64,000 nt of DNA from Cerasibacillus terrae (GTDB lineage: Bacteria > Bacillota > Bacilli > Bacillales > Amphibacillaceae), in contig NZ_VDUW01000012.1 of NCBI RefSeq assembly GCF_008039555.1, positions 1 through 64,000 of the forward strand, given 5' to 3'. How positions within the stretch are numbered: position 1 is the first letter of the stretch; each line of letters starts with the position of its first letter. Positions 25,282-33,794 of the stretch are shown in pieces. The notes below the pieces were generated by a model. That model had not been told where the DNA came from. It made no database searches and was given only the letters and a program-made list of their open reading frames with translations. Position numbers and translations under genes: made by a program.

Positions 25282-25752
25282 TTGTATTACTCTAATCCAT
25301 TTCGACAAATTGATAATTACGGCGCAACAGGAGCATTAAATGCCTCCACATTAACCTTGCCTCAAATGTTGACTTATGCCCTCCAAGACGAGTATTTAGC
25401 TCAAGCAAGATACAATAATATTTTGGAAACCTTTGGATATATTCGTCCATTTGCGCAAATAAGGGATGCTGAATTAAGACATATCAATGCACTATTACCC
25501 CTTTTTTATCGCTATCAGATTCCTCTACCTGAAGATATATCGTACACATTCATTACTATTCCGGAAAACATTAAGGCAGCATACGCTACTTGTGTACAAG
25601 GTGAGATAGACAATATTTCGATGTATGAAAAATTTTTAGTCCCTAATCTTCCAAATGATGTTCGATTAGTCTTTACCCAACTGCGCAATGCTTCCATAAA
25701 TCATCTAGCGGCATTTGAAAGGGGCCTTGCACGCACGAAACTAAATTGGTAA
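25282..25752 (+). CDS. Ferritin-like domain protein (DUF2202-type)
   Basis: This 156-residue four-helix protein starts at a TTG preceded by GGGAGGAG. Metal-ligand-like residues occur in helix pattern order: QDEYLAQARYNNI, DAELRHINAL, QGEIDNISMYEKF and NASINHLAAFERGL. Ferritin-like folds with this Glu/His spacing bind di-iron. The N-terminal MYYSNPFRQ tail resembles the MYYPPY tail of the adjacent divergent cupin gene, hinting at the same location (spore coat or cell surface). The actual role is not known. Confidence 0.65.
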   Translation: MYYSNPFRQIDNYGATGALNASTLTLPQMLTYALQDEYLAQARYNNILETFGYIRPFAQIRDAELRHINALLPLFYRYQIPLPEDISYTFITIPENIKAAYATCVQGEIDNISMYEKFLVPNLPNDVRLVFTQLRNASINHLAAFERGLARTKLNW

Positions 25753-26045
25753 CTTTTAAATCCTTTGTTAATTCACTTGTTATTGGTAAATGGATAGCTT
25801 CTTTATTAAGCAGGATCAGTCATCGTAAGTGGGATACTGTCTATTCCGTTAATGAACCACAAGTTGGTCTTGACGTAGCTTTAAATTTCCATTTACCGCT
25901 GAAAAACCTTATCAAATTATTTTAATATAAATTTTCTTGAGTAAACTATGGTAATGAATATATGTTAATATCTCAAGTTGCAAATTCCATTGATGATATA
26001 GTGTTATATCAGTTACTTTGATTATAAACATTGATTTCAATAAAA

Positions 26046-26083
26046 AAGCAGTTCAATTTACACACGAATGAATTGAACTGCTT
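26046..26083 (+). terminator. Terminator
   Basis: AAGCAGTTCAATT (26046-26058) is perfectly complementary to AATTGAACTGCTT (26071-26083) and is followed by ATTTTT. It serves the coat-gene fragment and/or the ferritin-like gene. The interval 25753-26045 shows no gene. Confidence 0.8.
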
Positions 26084-26129
26084 ATTTTTAATTGCACTCC
26101 TGTATCATAGTAGTTAATATAAACAAGTA

Positions 26130-26247
26130 TTATTGTTCTTGTGTTAATTGTGATTTAAGTTGTTGGACTACTTCTTCTGAAGCAGGTGCAGCTGGTTGAT
26201 AATATCCCTTTTGCAGTGCATAACTGTACAATGTTCTTTGACGAGAT
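26130..26247 (-). pseudogene. 3' end of a spore coat (CotF-type) gene cut by an IS
   Basis: The minus-strand frame next to the IS left end reads SRQRTLYSYALQKGYYQP, then a Ala/Pro-rich tail to LTQEQ and TAA at 26130. This resembles the C-terminus of CotF-family spore coat proteins. The 5' part should lie beyond the IS right end, but it is not found in the next kilobase, so the rearrangement removed more than the insertion alone. It indicates a spore-forming host. Confidence 0.65.
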
Positions 26248-26327
26248 TGAATCGGTTACACTTAGTTAGACAAATATTTTAAGGTCATATAAACTTAACT
26301 CAACAATAAGTCGGAGGAGAGTCAGTC

Positions 26328-26612
26328 ATGACCAAAAGAAAAAGAAGAACATTCTCAAAAGAATTCAAAGAACAAATCGTCCAGCTACATGCTTCTGGTA
26401 AACCAAGAGCCGAGATTATTAAAGAATACGAGTTGACACCGTTTTCTTTTGATAGATGGGTTGGCCAGTATCATTCATCTGGTTCTTTTGAAGAAAGAGA
26501 CAATCGTACTCCAGAACAGGAAGAACTGATCAAGTTACGCAAAGAGAACCAAAGGCTTGCCATGGAAAATGATATTTTAAAGCAAGCCGCGCTGATCATG
26601 GGACGAAAGTAG
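26328..26612 (+). CDS. IS3-family transposase OrfA
   Basis: This 94-residue protein has an N-terminal helix-turn-helix (FSKEFKEQIVQLHASGKPRAEIIKEY.LTPFSFDRWV) that recognises the IS ends. A C-terminal leucine-zipper-like helix (EELIKLRKENQRLAMENDILKQAALI) serves OrfA/OrfAB dimerisation. It starts after GGAGGAG. It lies in frame 0 relative to the OrfB frame at -1, the usual arrangement for programmed frameshifting to make the OrfAB transposase. It ends two bases before the orfB GTG. Confidence 0.92.
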   Translation: MTKRKRRTFSKEFKEQIVQLHASGKPRAEIIKEYELTPFSFDRWVGQYHSSGSFEERDNRTPEQEELIKLRKENQRLAMENDILKQAALIMGRK

Positions 26613-26614
26613 AT

Positions 26615-27460
26615 GTGATTCGTAATAATCGACACAAATACTCGGTATCAGCAATGTGCGAAGTCCTGCAAATTCCTAGAAGCACCTACTATTATGAGGC
26701 GAAAGAACGTGATACAAAAGAAGAAGAGGAACTAACCAAGTTAATTAAGGAAATATTCAAGGAAAATAGACGCGTCTATGGACAACGGAAAATCAAAATA
26801 GAACTTCAAAAGAAAGGCTGGCAGGTCTCTCGCCGCCGCATTGGCAGAATTATGAAAGACCAAGGACTTGTCTCTAAATACACAGTTGCCCAGTTTAAGC
26901 CTAAAAAGACAACTGTAAATGAATCTGACGTTGGCAATGTGTTAAACCGCGCATTTACCCAGGACCAGCCATTGAAAGTAGTTGTAAGTGATTTGACCTA
27001 CGTTCGAGTGCGACAAAGATGGCATTATATTTGTGTGTTGGTTGATCTACACAACCGTGAAATCATTGGTCACAGCGCTGGTCGACACAAGGATGCAAAG
27101 TTAGTTCAACGCGCCTTTGCGACAGTACCATACAACTTAAATCACCTTGAATTATTCCATACAGACCGTGGAAGTGAGTTTAAAAATCAATTAATTGATG
27201 AAGCACTAATTACATTTGGCATCGACAGATCATTAAGCCATAAAGGCACGCCATACGACAATGCAGTTGCTGAAGCAACCTTTAAAACAATTAAAACAGA
27301 GTTCGTCAACGGCACAGTTTTCTCTAGTCAGGAAGAGTTGGATCTCGAATTGTTTGATTACGTCAATTGGTTTAATAACATTCGTATTCATGAGTCATTA
27401 GACTATTTGACACCAAGGGAGTACAAGCTTCAGCATCAGTTAGAACAGACCGCTATCTAA
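26615..27460 (+). CDS. IS3-family transposase OrfB (DDE integrase core)
   Basis: This 281-residue protein has an HTH_21-type N-terminus (YGQRKIKIELQKKGWQVSRRRIGRIM) followed by the rve core with the three acidic residues: D in VVSDLTYVRVR, D in HTDRGSEFK and E in NAVAEATFKTIKTE. It catalyses cut-out and circle formation of the element, normally as an OrfAB frameshift product. All catalytic motifs are intact, so the element is probably active or recently active. Confidence 0.93.
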   Translation: MIRNNRHKYSVSAMCEVLQIPRSTYYYEAKERDTKEEEELTKLIKEIFKENRRVYGQRKIKIELQKKGWQVSRRRIGRIMKDQGLVSKYTVAQFKPKKTTVNESDVGNVLNRAFTQDQPLKVVVSDLTYVRVRQRWHYICVLVDLHNREIIGHSAGRHKDAKLVQRAFATVPYNLNHLELFHTDRGSEFKNQLIDEALITFGIDRSLSHKGTPYDNAVAEATFKTIKTEFVNGTVFSSQEELDLELFDYVNWFNNIRIHESLDYLTPREYKLQHQLEQTAI

Positions 27461-27487
27461 CTTCAATGCGTCCACTTTACTTGGAGT

Positions 27488-27600
27488 GGCGGGCGTGATA
27501 GCCTTATTCGGCAAGCCAGCACGGTTTTTAATAAGCTGATGTCCTGGCAATCAAATCACGCCCGTAGAGGCTCAAAGTCAAGTGACAAACGATGCACTCT
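27488..27600 (+). other. Structured noncoding 3' tail of the IS
   Basis: CGGGCGTGAT (27490-27499) pairs perfectly with ATCACGCCCG (27555-27564). Inside, AGCCTTATT can pair with AATAAGCT, and GCCAG (27515-27519) with CTGGC (27544-27548), a nested or pseudoknot-like fold. AGAGGCTCAAAGTCAAGTGA follows. The IS remnant at 13285-13456 keeps related sequence and the GCCAGC/GCTGGC pairing, so structure seems conserved. IS3 elements normally end soon after orfB. Confidence 0.55.
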
Positions 27601-27756
27601 ATTTTTAGGAAGGAGCATTTCATTCAACACCATAAAGCGTTTATATTCCTTAAAAATATTGTTTAGTTTAGTGTTGACATTCCACTTGAAACATTAGGCA
27701 TACAGAGTTCATTTTCTAGACCAAGGGTAAGTAATGATAACCTTTAATCAGAAGCG

Positions 27757-27918
27757 ATGTTCCACACACTTAAGTATAGAACAGCATTTCCACATAAGTG
27801 CTTCATGTCCCTAGAAGAGGCGCGAAAATGGGCTAATAAGTTTGTGACTTGGCACAACGAAATTCATCTACATAATGGCCTCCATTTCGTAACACTTACA
27901 CAATGCCTTATGCCTTAA
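27757..27918 (+). pseudogene. C-terminal transposase fragment (IS3-type)
   Basis: The frame reads MFHTLKYRTAFPHKCF, then SLEEARKWANKFVTWHN and LHNGLHFVTL. This corresponds to the end of an rve-type OrfB (compare SIFRTIKYRPEYPEKGFE at 44.1 kb). No catalytic residues remain. The rest of the gap 27919-28226 shows no gene; AAAACGTTT near 28187 could be part of an operator for the isomerase gene. Confidence 0.7.
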
Positions 27919-28226
27919 TGATATATATAAAAACATATTAGCAAAACGAAGAGGGGACTATGAAAATGCGACACCTATGTTGACAAACACCAAAACAGAA
28001 AAACTTAAACTATTTGTGTCTAAATTATTGACGTAGATCCTCCAGTCTTGAAGGAGTATAACAAATAGAATTCTGAATGATTTACAAAAAAGTTAAACTA
28101 GCTTTATAATCACTTAATATTAAAATGATACGATACCCTTAATAAATTAAATTAACTAGGTTAATTAATTAAAAGAAAACTGTAACTAAAAACGTTTCTA
28201 GTCTAAACGAAGTAAGGGGTACGAAT

Positions 28227-29060
28227 GTGAGAATCAGTGTAAGTATGTACAGCTTAAATAAAATAGTCAGAAAAGAAAAGTGGTCTGTTATCGATTTTAT
28301 TGAATATGCAAATCGTATCTCTTTAGATGGGGTTGAACTCCTGGATATCTACTGGGACGATAAAGAAAAGAATATAAAAGAAGTAAAAGCTGCTTTACAA
28401 AGGTTTAATTTTCCCGTATCGGCATATGATGTAACCAATAACTTTGCCAAACCTTCTTATAATGATTGGGCAAAGGAAGTAGCTAAAATTGAAGATGGTA
28501 TTCGTGTAGCCCATCAGTTAGGAACAAATATTGTTCGTGTTTTTTGTGGAGATTTACATGATGAGTTAACTTATGAAGAAGGACAAGAACGGATTGTAAA
28601 AGGCCTCCAACAAGCAGCTGTTGCCGCAAAAAGTGCGCAAATATATTTAGCAATAGAAAATCATGGTCTTTTGGCTGGTAAGAGCGAGCAAATAAAAGAG
28701 ATTATTGCAAAGGTAAATAGCCCTTACGTAAAATCTACATTTGATACAGGAAACTTTTTACTTGTCCACGAAGACCCCTTAGAAGCATTTGAAAAATTAA
28801 AAAAAGAAATAGTACATGTTCATTTTAAAGATTTTAGATTAAAAACAGAAAATGAAACATTAAAAGGCTTTCATTCAATTAAAGGTATTGAATTTATAGG
28901 AACAGTACCAGGTGATGGTCAAGTAGATTTGGCTTATCTTGTTAATGGTTTAAAAGATATTGATTATAATGGGTGGCTATCAATAGAATATGAAGGTCAT
29001 GATGATCCAAAGTCTTCGAATGAAGAAGCGGTTAGAAGACTGCGAAATCTAATAAAATAG
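28227..29060 (+). CDS. Sugar phosphate isomerase/epimerase (AP-endonuclease-2 type TIM barrel)
   Basis: This 277-residue TIM barrel starts at a GTG 8 bases after AAGGGG. Metal-site residues fit the family: ENHG (VAIENHGLLAG), FDTGN (KSTFDTGNFLLVHEDP), VHFKDF and the late IEYEGHD. Members isomerise or epimerise sugars, or hydrolyse or eliminate 3-keto-glycosides. It is followed by a Gfo/Idh/MocA dehydrogenase gene 85 bp downstream and is on the opposite strand to the main sugar operon. The substrate is unknown. Confidence 0.82.
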   Translation: MRISVSMYSLNKIVRKEKWSVIDFIEYANRISLDGVELLDIYWDDKEKNIKEVKAALQRFNFPVSAYDVTNNFAKPSYNDWAKEVAKIEDGIRVAHQLGTNIVRVFCGDLHDELTYEEGQERIVKGLQQAAVAAKSAQIYLAIENHGLLAGKSEQIKEIIAKVNSPYVKSTFDTGNFLLVHEDPLEAFEKLKKEIVHVHFKDFRLKTENETLKGFHSIKGIEFIGTVPGDGQVDLAYLVNGLKDIDYNGWLSIEYEGHDDPKSSNEEAVRRLRNLIK

Positions 29061-29145
29061 AGTAGTAATAAAGTTTTTCAAAGTCTATTGAGGTTTAGAA
29101 GCAGTTGTGATAATGCTTAATAATTTAAAAAGGGTGTAGGTAATT

Positions 29146-30198
29146 ATGTTAAAAGTTGGAGTTGTTGGTTTAGGATCCATCTCGGGACTTCATTTAAAAG
29201 CTTACGAAAAACATAAAGAAGTGGAAATAACTGCTTTATGTGATGCAAACAAAAGCAGATTAAAGGAATTGTCTGCAAGCTATGGTGTAACAAAGACATA
29301 TACAAATTTTGACGATCTGCTTCAAGATGAAACAATTGATGCGGTAAGTATCTGTACTTGGAATAACACACATGCTGCAATGGCAATTGAAGCTTTAGAA
29401 GCAAATAAACATGTATTAGTAGAAAAACCATTAAGTATAACGGTTGGCGAGGCATTAGCAGTGGAAGATGCAGTAAAAAAAACAGGAAAAGTTTTACAAG
29501 TAGGTTTTGTTCGACGTTTTGGTAGAAATGAACAAGTATTAAAACGTTTTATTGACCAAGATGAATTAGGAGACATTTATTACGCAAAAGCATCCTATTT
29601 ACGAAGACTTGGTAATCCAGGAGGCTGGTTTAGTGATAAATCTAAATCAGGTGGGGGCCCTCTTATCGACTTAGGGGTTCATGTGATTGATTTATCTTGG
29701 TATCTGATGGGGAAACCACGTCCGATTTCAGTAACTGGAAATACATATTATAAATTAGGAAACCGCAACAACATTGAGAACTTATCTTTTTACAAAGCTG
29801 CAGATTATGATGCTGGTAAAAACGACGTAGAAGATTTAGCAAATGCACTTATTCGGTTTGAAAATGGGGCTTCACTTTTCATAGATGTAAGTTTTACTTT
29901 GCATACATTGAAAAATGAATTTAGTCTAAAACTTTATGGTGATAAAGGTGGAGCTGAAGTAGAGCCTGAATTAAAGATTGTTACTGAAAAACATCAAACT
30001 ATTTTAAACATTGAACCCCAAATTAATCAAAATAATAATCATATGGAAGAAAGATTTGAAAATGAAATAAATCATTTTGTAGCAAGTTGCTTATATGGTG
30101 AAGAGAATATTGCACCTGTTTCCGATGGAGTGCAAATCATGAAAATCTTAGATGCAGTGTATAAATCAGCAGAAACAAGCAGAGAAATCTTATTATAA
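29146..30198 (+). CDS. Gfo/Idh/MocA family NAD(P)-dependent oxidoreductase
   Basis: This 350-residue protein has an N-terminal Rossmann motif (VGVVGLGSISGLHLKAY), the conserved EKPLS loop (HVLVEKPLSITVGEA) and the C-terminal dimerisation domain with GGGPLIDLGVHVIDLSWYLMG, whose Asp/His pair is catalytic in the family. It oxidises a sugar or inositol hydroxyl with NAD(P). Paired with the isomerase upstream it probably forms a two-step pathway. It is one of three paralogues in this region (others at 32823 and 33794). Confidence 0.85.
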   Translation: MLKVGVVGLGSISGLHLKAYEKHKEVEITALCDANKSRLKELSASYGVTKTYTNFDDLLQDETIDAVSICTWNNTHAAMAIEALEANKHVLVEKPLSITVGEALAVEDAVKKTGKVLQVGFVRRFGRNEQVLKRFIDQDELGDIYYAKASYLRRLGNPGGWFSDKSKSGGGPLIDLGVHVIDLSWYLMGKPRPISVTGNTYYKLGNRNNIENLSFYKAADYDAGKNDVEDLANALIRFENGASLFIDVSFTLHTLKNEFSLKLYGDKGGAEVEPELKIVTEKHQTILNIEPQINQNNNHMEERFENEINHFVASCLYGEENIAPVSDGVQIMKILDAVYKSAETSREILL

Positions 30199-30318
30199 AT
30201 TTAATTTAAAGATTTATAATTATATTCTGCTAGATTTATATTAAACTTTTGCATAAATAAGAAACTATTCCACCGGCCCACACGTACTACAATATACAGA
30301 AAAAAAGGTGGAATCTAC

Positions 30319-30702
30319 ATGCGACAACTATTTATTCAGCAAAGGTCTTCAGCATAGTAGTAAAATTCACAATAAAAAACGAAGAGGAGATTGCTCATAT
30401 TACGAAAAAACACATTTAGTTCCGTGTAGAAGTGAACGGAAAAAAGTGTTATAGATTAAGAAGGAGCTTACCTTCCTGAAGCCAAAATATACCATTGAAT
30501 CAGCAGATATTGAAGTACAAGGCAGCTGGTGGGATATGAATTTTGATATTCTTCAGAATGGTGAGGTGCTTGAAACAGCGAATAAAGAATGGTTCAGCCG
30601 GGGTGACAGCTATAAAGTGCAAATTGCTGATGAAGAAATGGGAACAATTGATATTGCGATTGATTGCGTGAAAGTCGCAAAATCGTCTTCAAACGCTGGG
30701 GT
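30319..30702 (+). pseudogene. Decayed LURP-one-related (YxjI-like) gene
   Basis: ATG at 30319 after AAAGGTGG opens MRQLFIQQRSSA, then two stops. The frame resumes near 30480 with PKYTIESADIEVQGSWWDMN and continues through FSRGDSYKVQIADEEMGTID. Both parts match the YxjI/LOR phospholipid scramblase-like fold. The C-terminus is missing: the coding match ends near 30700 at a junction with unrelated DNA. Confidence 0.65.
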
Positions 30703-31015
30703 AGCGTGCAGTCCACAACCGACTCTGTAATCGTCTCAATGTCACGATCCTCATTTGGGTATCCTTCCGTCTCTGCCGCATGTAAGACAGTTTCTACAAC
30801 AAATTCCTCTAAATAAAAATGATCACCTTCATTTATAAAAGGTACACGTAGCCCCCTGGCTATTATTCCCACTGCTCTTGCAAAAATAATCTCTCCCCCA
30901 TATAAAGAAAAATAATGATTCATCGCTAATTTCAAACTTCCTATTTTTAGAAAACCTGCGATTCATGATATAAGTAAAAATAATAATTATAATACCTGCT
31001 ATTAGGCGAATTTAT

Positions 31016-31107
31016 ATGAGGGAAATTTTAGATTTACACCATACTTTTAGTATCGTCAGTAAAAACAAAAACTTTTCAAAAACTGCACAAGATCTTTATA
31101 TGATTCA
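31016..31107 (+). pseudogene. N-terminal fragment of a LysR-family regulator
   Basis: MREILDLHHTFSIVSKNKNF followed by SKTAQDLYMIQ is the first half of a LysR helix-turn-helix. The frame loses similarity exactly where the second recognition helix should start, so the gene was truncated. The region 30703-31015 shows no convincing gene. Confidence 0.6.
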
Positions 31108-31169
31108 GGCGCTGTTAGACAGGCGATTTTCAATGTTTGTCAATATAGTTGTCGTAAATAATATCGTTA

Positions 31170-31590
31170 AATTCCTAACGTTTCCAACATAGCTTGAAAT
31201 GTGGCTGCCCTCATTGGACTGCCATTATCGGAATGTAAGAGCAATGGTTTTCTTTGAACTTTTTCCTTTATGACGGACTTTTTAATTATATCTTCGCATG
31301 TTTTGGCAGTTCTGTTTCCCATACTTCCCAACCAACAGTTTTACGGATAAATAAATCAATAATTAAATATAGGCGATAATAAAGACCTAAAACAGGGCCA
31401 TCTAGCCAAGTAATATTCATTGTCCATACTTGACTTGGTACGGTTACTATATGACTTTCAGATATTCTTTGGCTAGATTTTTTGCTTCTTCCACGATGGT
31501 GCTGCATGTTTTCTTCACGCAGTACACTATAGAAACTTGATTCAGAAGCAATGTAGATTTCTTAGTCGGCTAGCTTCGGCACAATCTGCG
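31170..31590 (-). pseudogene. Frameshifted IS3-type transposase fragment
   Basis: On the minus strand VPSQVWTMNITWLDGPVLG and DLFIRKTVGWEVWE are followed, after a frameshift near 31290, by PLLLHSDNGSPM. These are the first two DDE blocks of an rve integrase. Upstream, FYSVLREENMQHHRGRSKK belongs to the same protein. Both ends are missing. The interval 31591-31959 shows nothing I can name. Confidence 0.75.
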
Positions 31591-31959
31591 ATGGTGATAA
31601 ATCAATATATTCATTTTTCTTTACTACTTCTAAAATTTCCTGTCTTTATTTTAGTCTCTGCTGTTCTAATTTTATTTAAGGTCAGTAATCTATTTACTTA
31701 TTTCATTAACTTAAATGTACCACGCCTCATGCCACTCCCCCGTTTACAAATTATTGTTATTTCTATAACATAAATAATTATTAGACGATAAGATGTTACT
31801 ATTTTAACATTTGTTCTTCTTTCACCTTTTCATTAAACTCTTTTATGTTAATGACTTTGCTTGTAAGCTGTGATTGATTTGCAGCAAATGATGGGTTCTT
31901 GTTTGATCTTTTTCAATACAATAGTCGGGTTCGCCCCATCAAAACATTAACAAAGTTTA

Positions 31960-32811
31960 TCACCTAATATTTCTAATCCATGTGCAAATGTCTGTCTTTA
32001 TTATCCTATCAATCTGCCGTGCAGTATCTTCTGCTAATAAATTGGGTGCTATCTTATATGGAGTTAATTCTGCTGTAAGTGTATCGTCATATCCAATTGC
32101 AGTTAACGCCTTATACACTTCTTCCCAATTCACATCACCTGCAAACAGAGGAACAAATCCAGTAATATTTCCGACAGACATTCTGAAGTCCTTTACATGT
32201 ATCTTTTTTATCCGTTTTCCTAAAGTCCGAATCCATTGTTCCGGATAGCCAAACTGCAATACATTCCCCACATCGAAATATGCACCTACATAATCAGAAT
32301 CTAGTTCATCAATGTAAGTCGCCATTTCAAGTGGTGATAATAAAAATTTATTCCAGACATTTTCAATACCCATATTCACTTGATATTCTTCTGCAAAAGG
32401 TATTAGTTTCTTTAATTCTTCCTGACTTCTGTTATAGCAATCTGCATAGCACGTGCTTTCATTTACTGTACCTGGGACAACGAGTATGGTATCTAATCCC
32501 ATCACTCTCGCTATTTCAATTTGTTTTTTTATTATGTTTCTTCCTTGCATTCGTATACTTTCACTTGCATCCGAAAGTGGAAAATCCCACAGTAATCCTG
32601 TGGAAAGACTGCGTAATTCTAATTGATAGGAAGAAGCTAGCTTGACGATTTCTTTGGCCTCGTTGATCGTCGTGTCTACAGTTATCCCTACATCACCAGT
32701 AGCATTTAAGTTTAATTCAACTGCATCAAATCCTGCATCTCTGCTATATTCAAATACCTTTTCCAGTGGCGTCCCTTTCGGATAGCACCACTGATTTATT
32801 CCCTTTAACAT
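31960..32811 (-). CDS. Sugar phosphate isomerase/epimerase (TIM barrel)
   Basis: This 283-residue protein starts MLKGINQWCYPKGTPLEK after AAGGAGG. Metal-site motifs are MGIENVWNKFL, GAYFDVGNVLQFG, HVKDFRM and the late TAELTPY, the usual xylose-isomerase-like set. It may isomerise, epimerise or cleave the keto-sugar made by the two dehydrogenases encoded just upstream on the same strand (12 bp gap). It differs clearly from the plus-strand isomerase at 28227, so it is not a recent duplicate. It is the last gene of the sugar operon. Confidence 0.85.
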   Translation of the reverse strand: MLKGINQWCYPKGTPLEKVFEYSRDAGFDAVELNLNATGDVGITVDTTINEAKEIVKLASSYQLELRSLSTGLLWDFPLSDASESIRMQGRNIIKKQIEIARVMGLDTILVVPGTVNESTCYADCYNRSQEELKKLIPFAEEYQVNMGIENVWNKFLLSPLEMATYIDELDSDYVGAYFDVGNVLQFGYPEQWIRTLGKRIKKIHVKDFRMSVGNITGFVPLFAGDVNWEEVYKALTAIGYDDTLTAELTPYKIAPNLLAEDTARQIDRIIKTDICTWIRNIR

Positions 32812-32822
32812 TGGATACCTCC

Positions 32823-33794
32823 TTATTTCAGCTTTATCGGTTCATTCTTTTCTGATGATTCATATGCTGCAATCGCAACACCTAGTGCCTTTAATCCGTC
32901 TTCTCCTGTTATCGACGGACGTTTCCCTTCACGAACTGTCGAAATAAAATCTATAATTAATTTTTTGTTCATATTATCTCCCCAAAAATCCCAATAAACC
33001 TTTTCATTGTTATAGACATTATTTTTTTGTCCAAACGCGTCAATCGTCAAAGTACCATTTGTACCAATAATTTCTAATGTTACATCGCCCCATGTAGGAT
33101 AACCTTTATTTCTTGACCAGCTGCAATCCAATGTTGCAAATACATTATTATCAAATTCCATTGTCAGCATTCCACTATCATCAATATTAAGTTCTGATAT
33201 TAAATTACCTACTTCAGCATATACTTCCTTAACCTCCGCCCCCATGTACCAGCGCATAATATCTACTACATGGACCGTGTGGTCAATAACCGCTCCACCA
33301 CCGGATTTTGAACGGTCCGCAAACCAGCCAGCTGGATTCGTACCTCGATTCGTTGCTTTTATCGCAATCAACCTTCCTAACTGCCCACTATCAATAATTT
33401 CCTTCCCTTTCATTACTGGTGTATTAAAACGGACTGGGAATGCCATCTGTAGTATCACCTGGTGCTCATTGCATACTTCAATGATTGCTTGTGCATCTTT
33501 AAGATTATGTGCCAATGGTTTTTCACATAAAATATGTATTCCTTTTTTCGCTGCTGCTTTCACATGCTTATAATGGTTACTATTTTCAGAAGTGATGATG
33601 ACCGCGTCAATCGGCTCATTTAATAGATCTTCATATTTCAAATAGTGCTTTGTATTAAATTGTTTTGCCGCTTTTATTCCCCGATTTTCATTTTCATCTG
33701 CTATTCCAGCTATTTTTACTCCTTCTAATTCTGCTAGAGTATTTGTATAACTGTATGCATGTCCATGAGCAAAACTAATTATTCCAACTCTCAT
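32823..33794 (-). CDS. Gfo/Idh/MocA family oxidoreductase
   Basis: This 323-residue protein starts MRVGIISFAHGHAYSYTN, a variant Rossmann start with GHAYSY as in sugar dehydrogenases acting on keto-glycosides. It has CEKPLAHNL and GGGAVIDHTVHVVDIMRWYMG, the catalytic region. It follows another Gfo/Idh gene with a TAATG overlap. Two different dehydrogenases in tandem suggest either a heteromer or two oxidation steps. The substrate is not identifiable. Confidence 0.85.
   Translation of the reverse strand: MRVGIISFAHGHAYSYTNTLAELEGVKIAGIADENENRGIKAAKQFNTKHYLKYEDLLNEPIDAVIITSENSNHYKHVKAAAKKGIHILCEKPLAHNLKDAQAIIEVCNEHQVILQMAFPVRFNTPVMKGKEIIDSGQLGRLIAIKATNRGTNPAGWFADRSKSGGGAVIDHTVHVVDIMRWYMGAEVKEVYAEVGNLISELNIDDSGMLTMEFDNNVFATLDCSWSRNKGYPTWGDVTLEIIGTNGTLTIDAFGQKNNVYNNEKVYWDFWGDNMNKKLIIDFISTVREGKRPSITGEDGLKALGVAIAAYESSEKNEPIKLK

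Larger units (their letters stand above)
26248..27684 (+). mobile_element. Complete IS3-family insertion sequence, about 1437 bp
   Basis: The left end begins TGAATCGGTTACACTTAG at 26248. The right end finishes with AGTGTTGACATTCCA at 27684. The ends are imperfect inverted repeats (TG-AAT..ACACT..TA..AATATT). It carries overlapping-frame orfA and orfB and an unusual noncoding tail of about 220 bp after orfB. Flanks (GAT and CTT) show no obvious target duplication. Remnants of the same family occur at 13285-13456 and 47353-47407. Confidence 0.85.

Noticed and set aside
28180..28226. Catabolite-response (cre) site before the isomerase
   Set aside because: AAAACGTTT resembles a LacI-type core, but the sequence does not fit the cre consensus.
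30594..30935. 113-codon minus-strand ORF
   Set aside because: Its second half is antisense to the LOR remnant. The first half (LEEFVVETVLHAAE) might be a gene fragment, but no family could be named.
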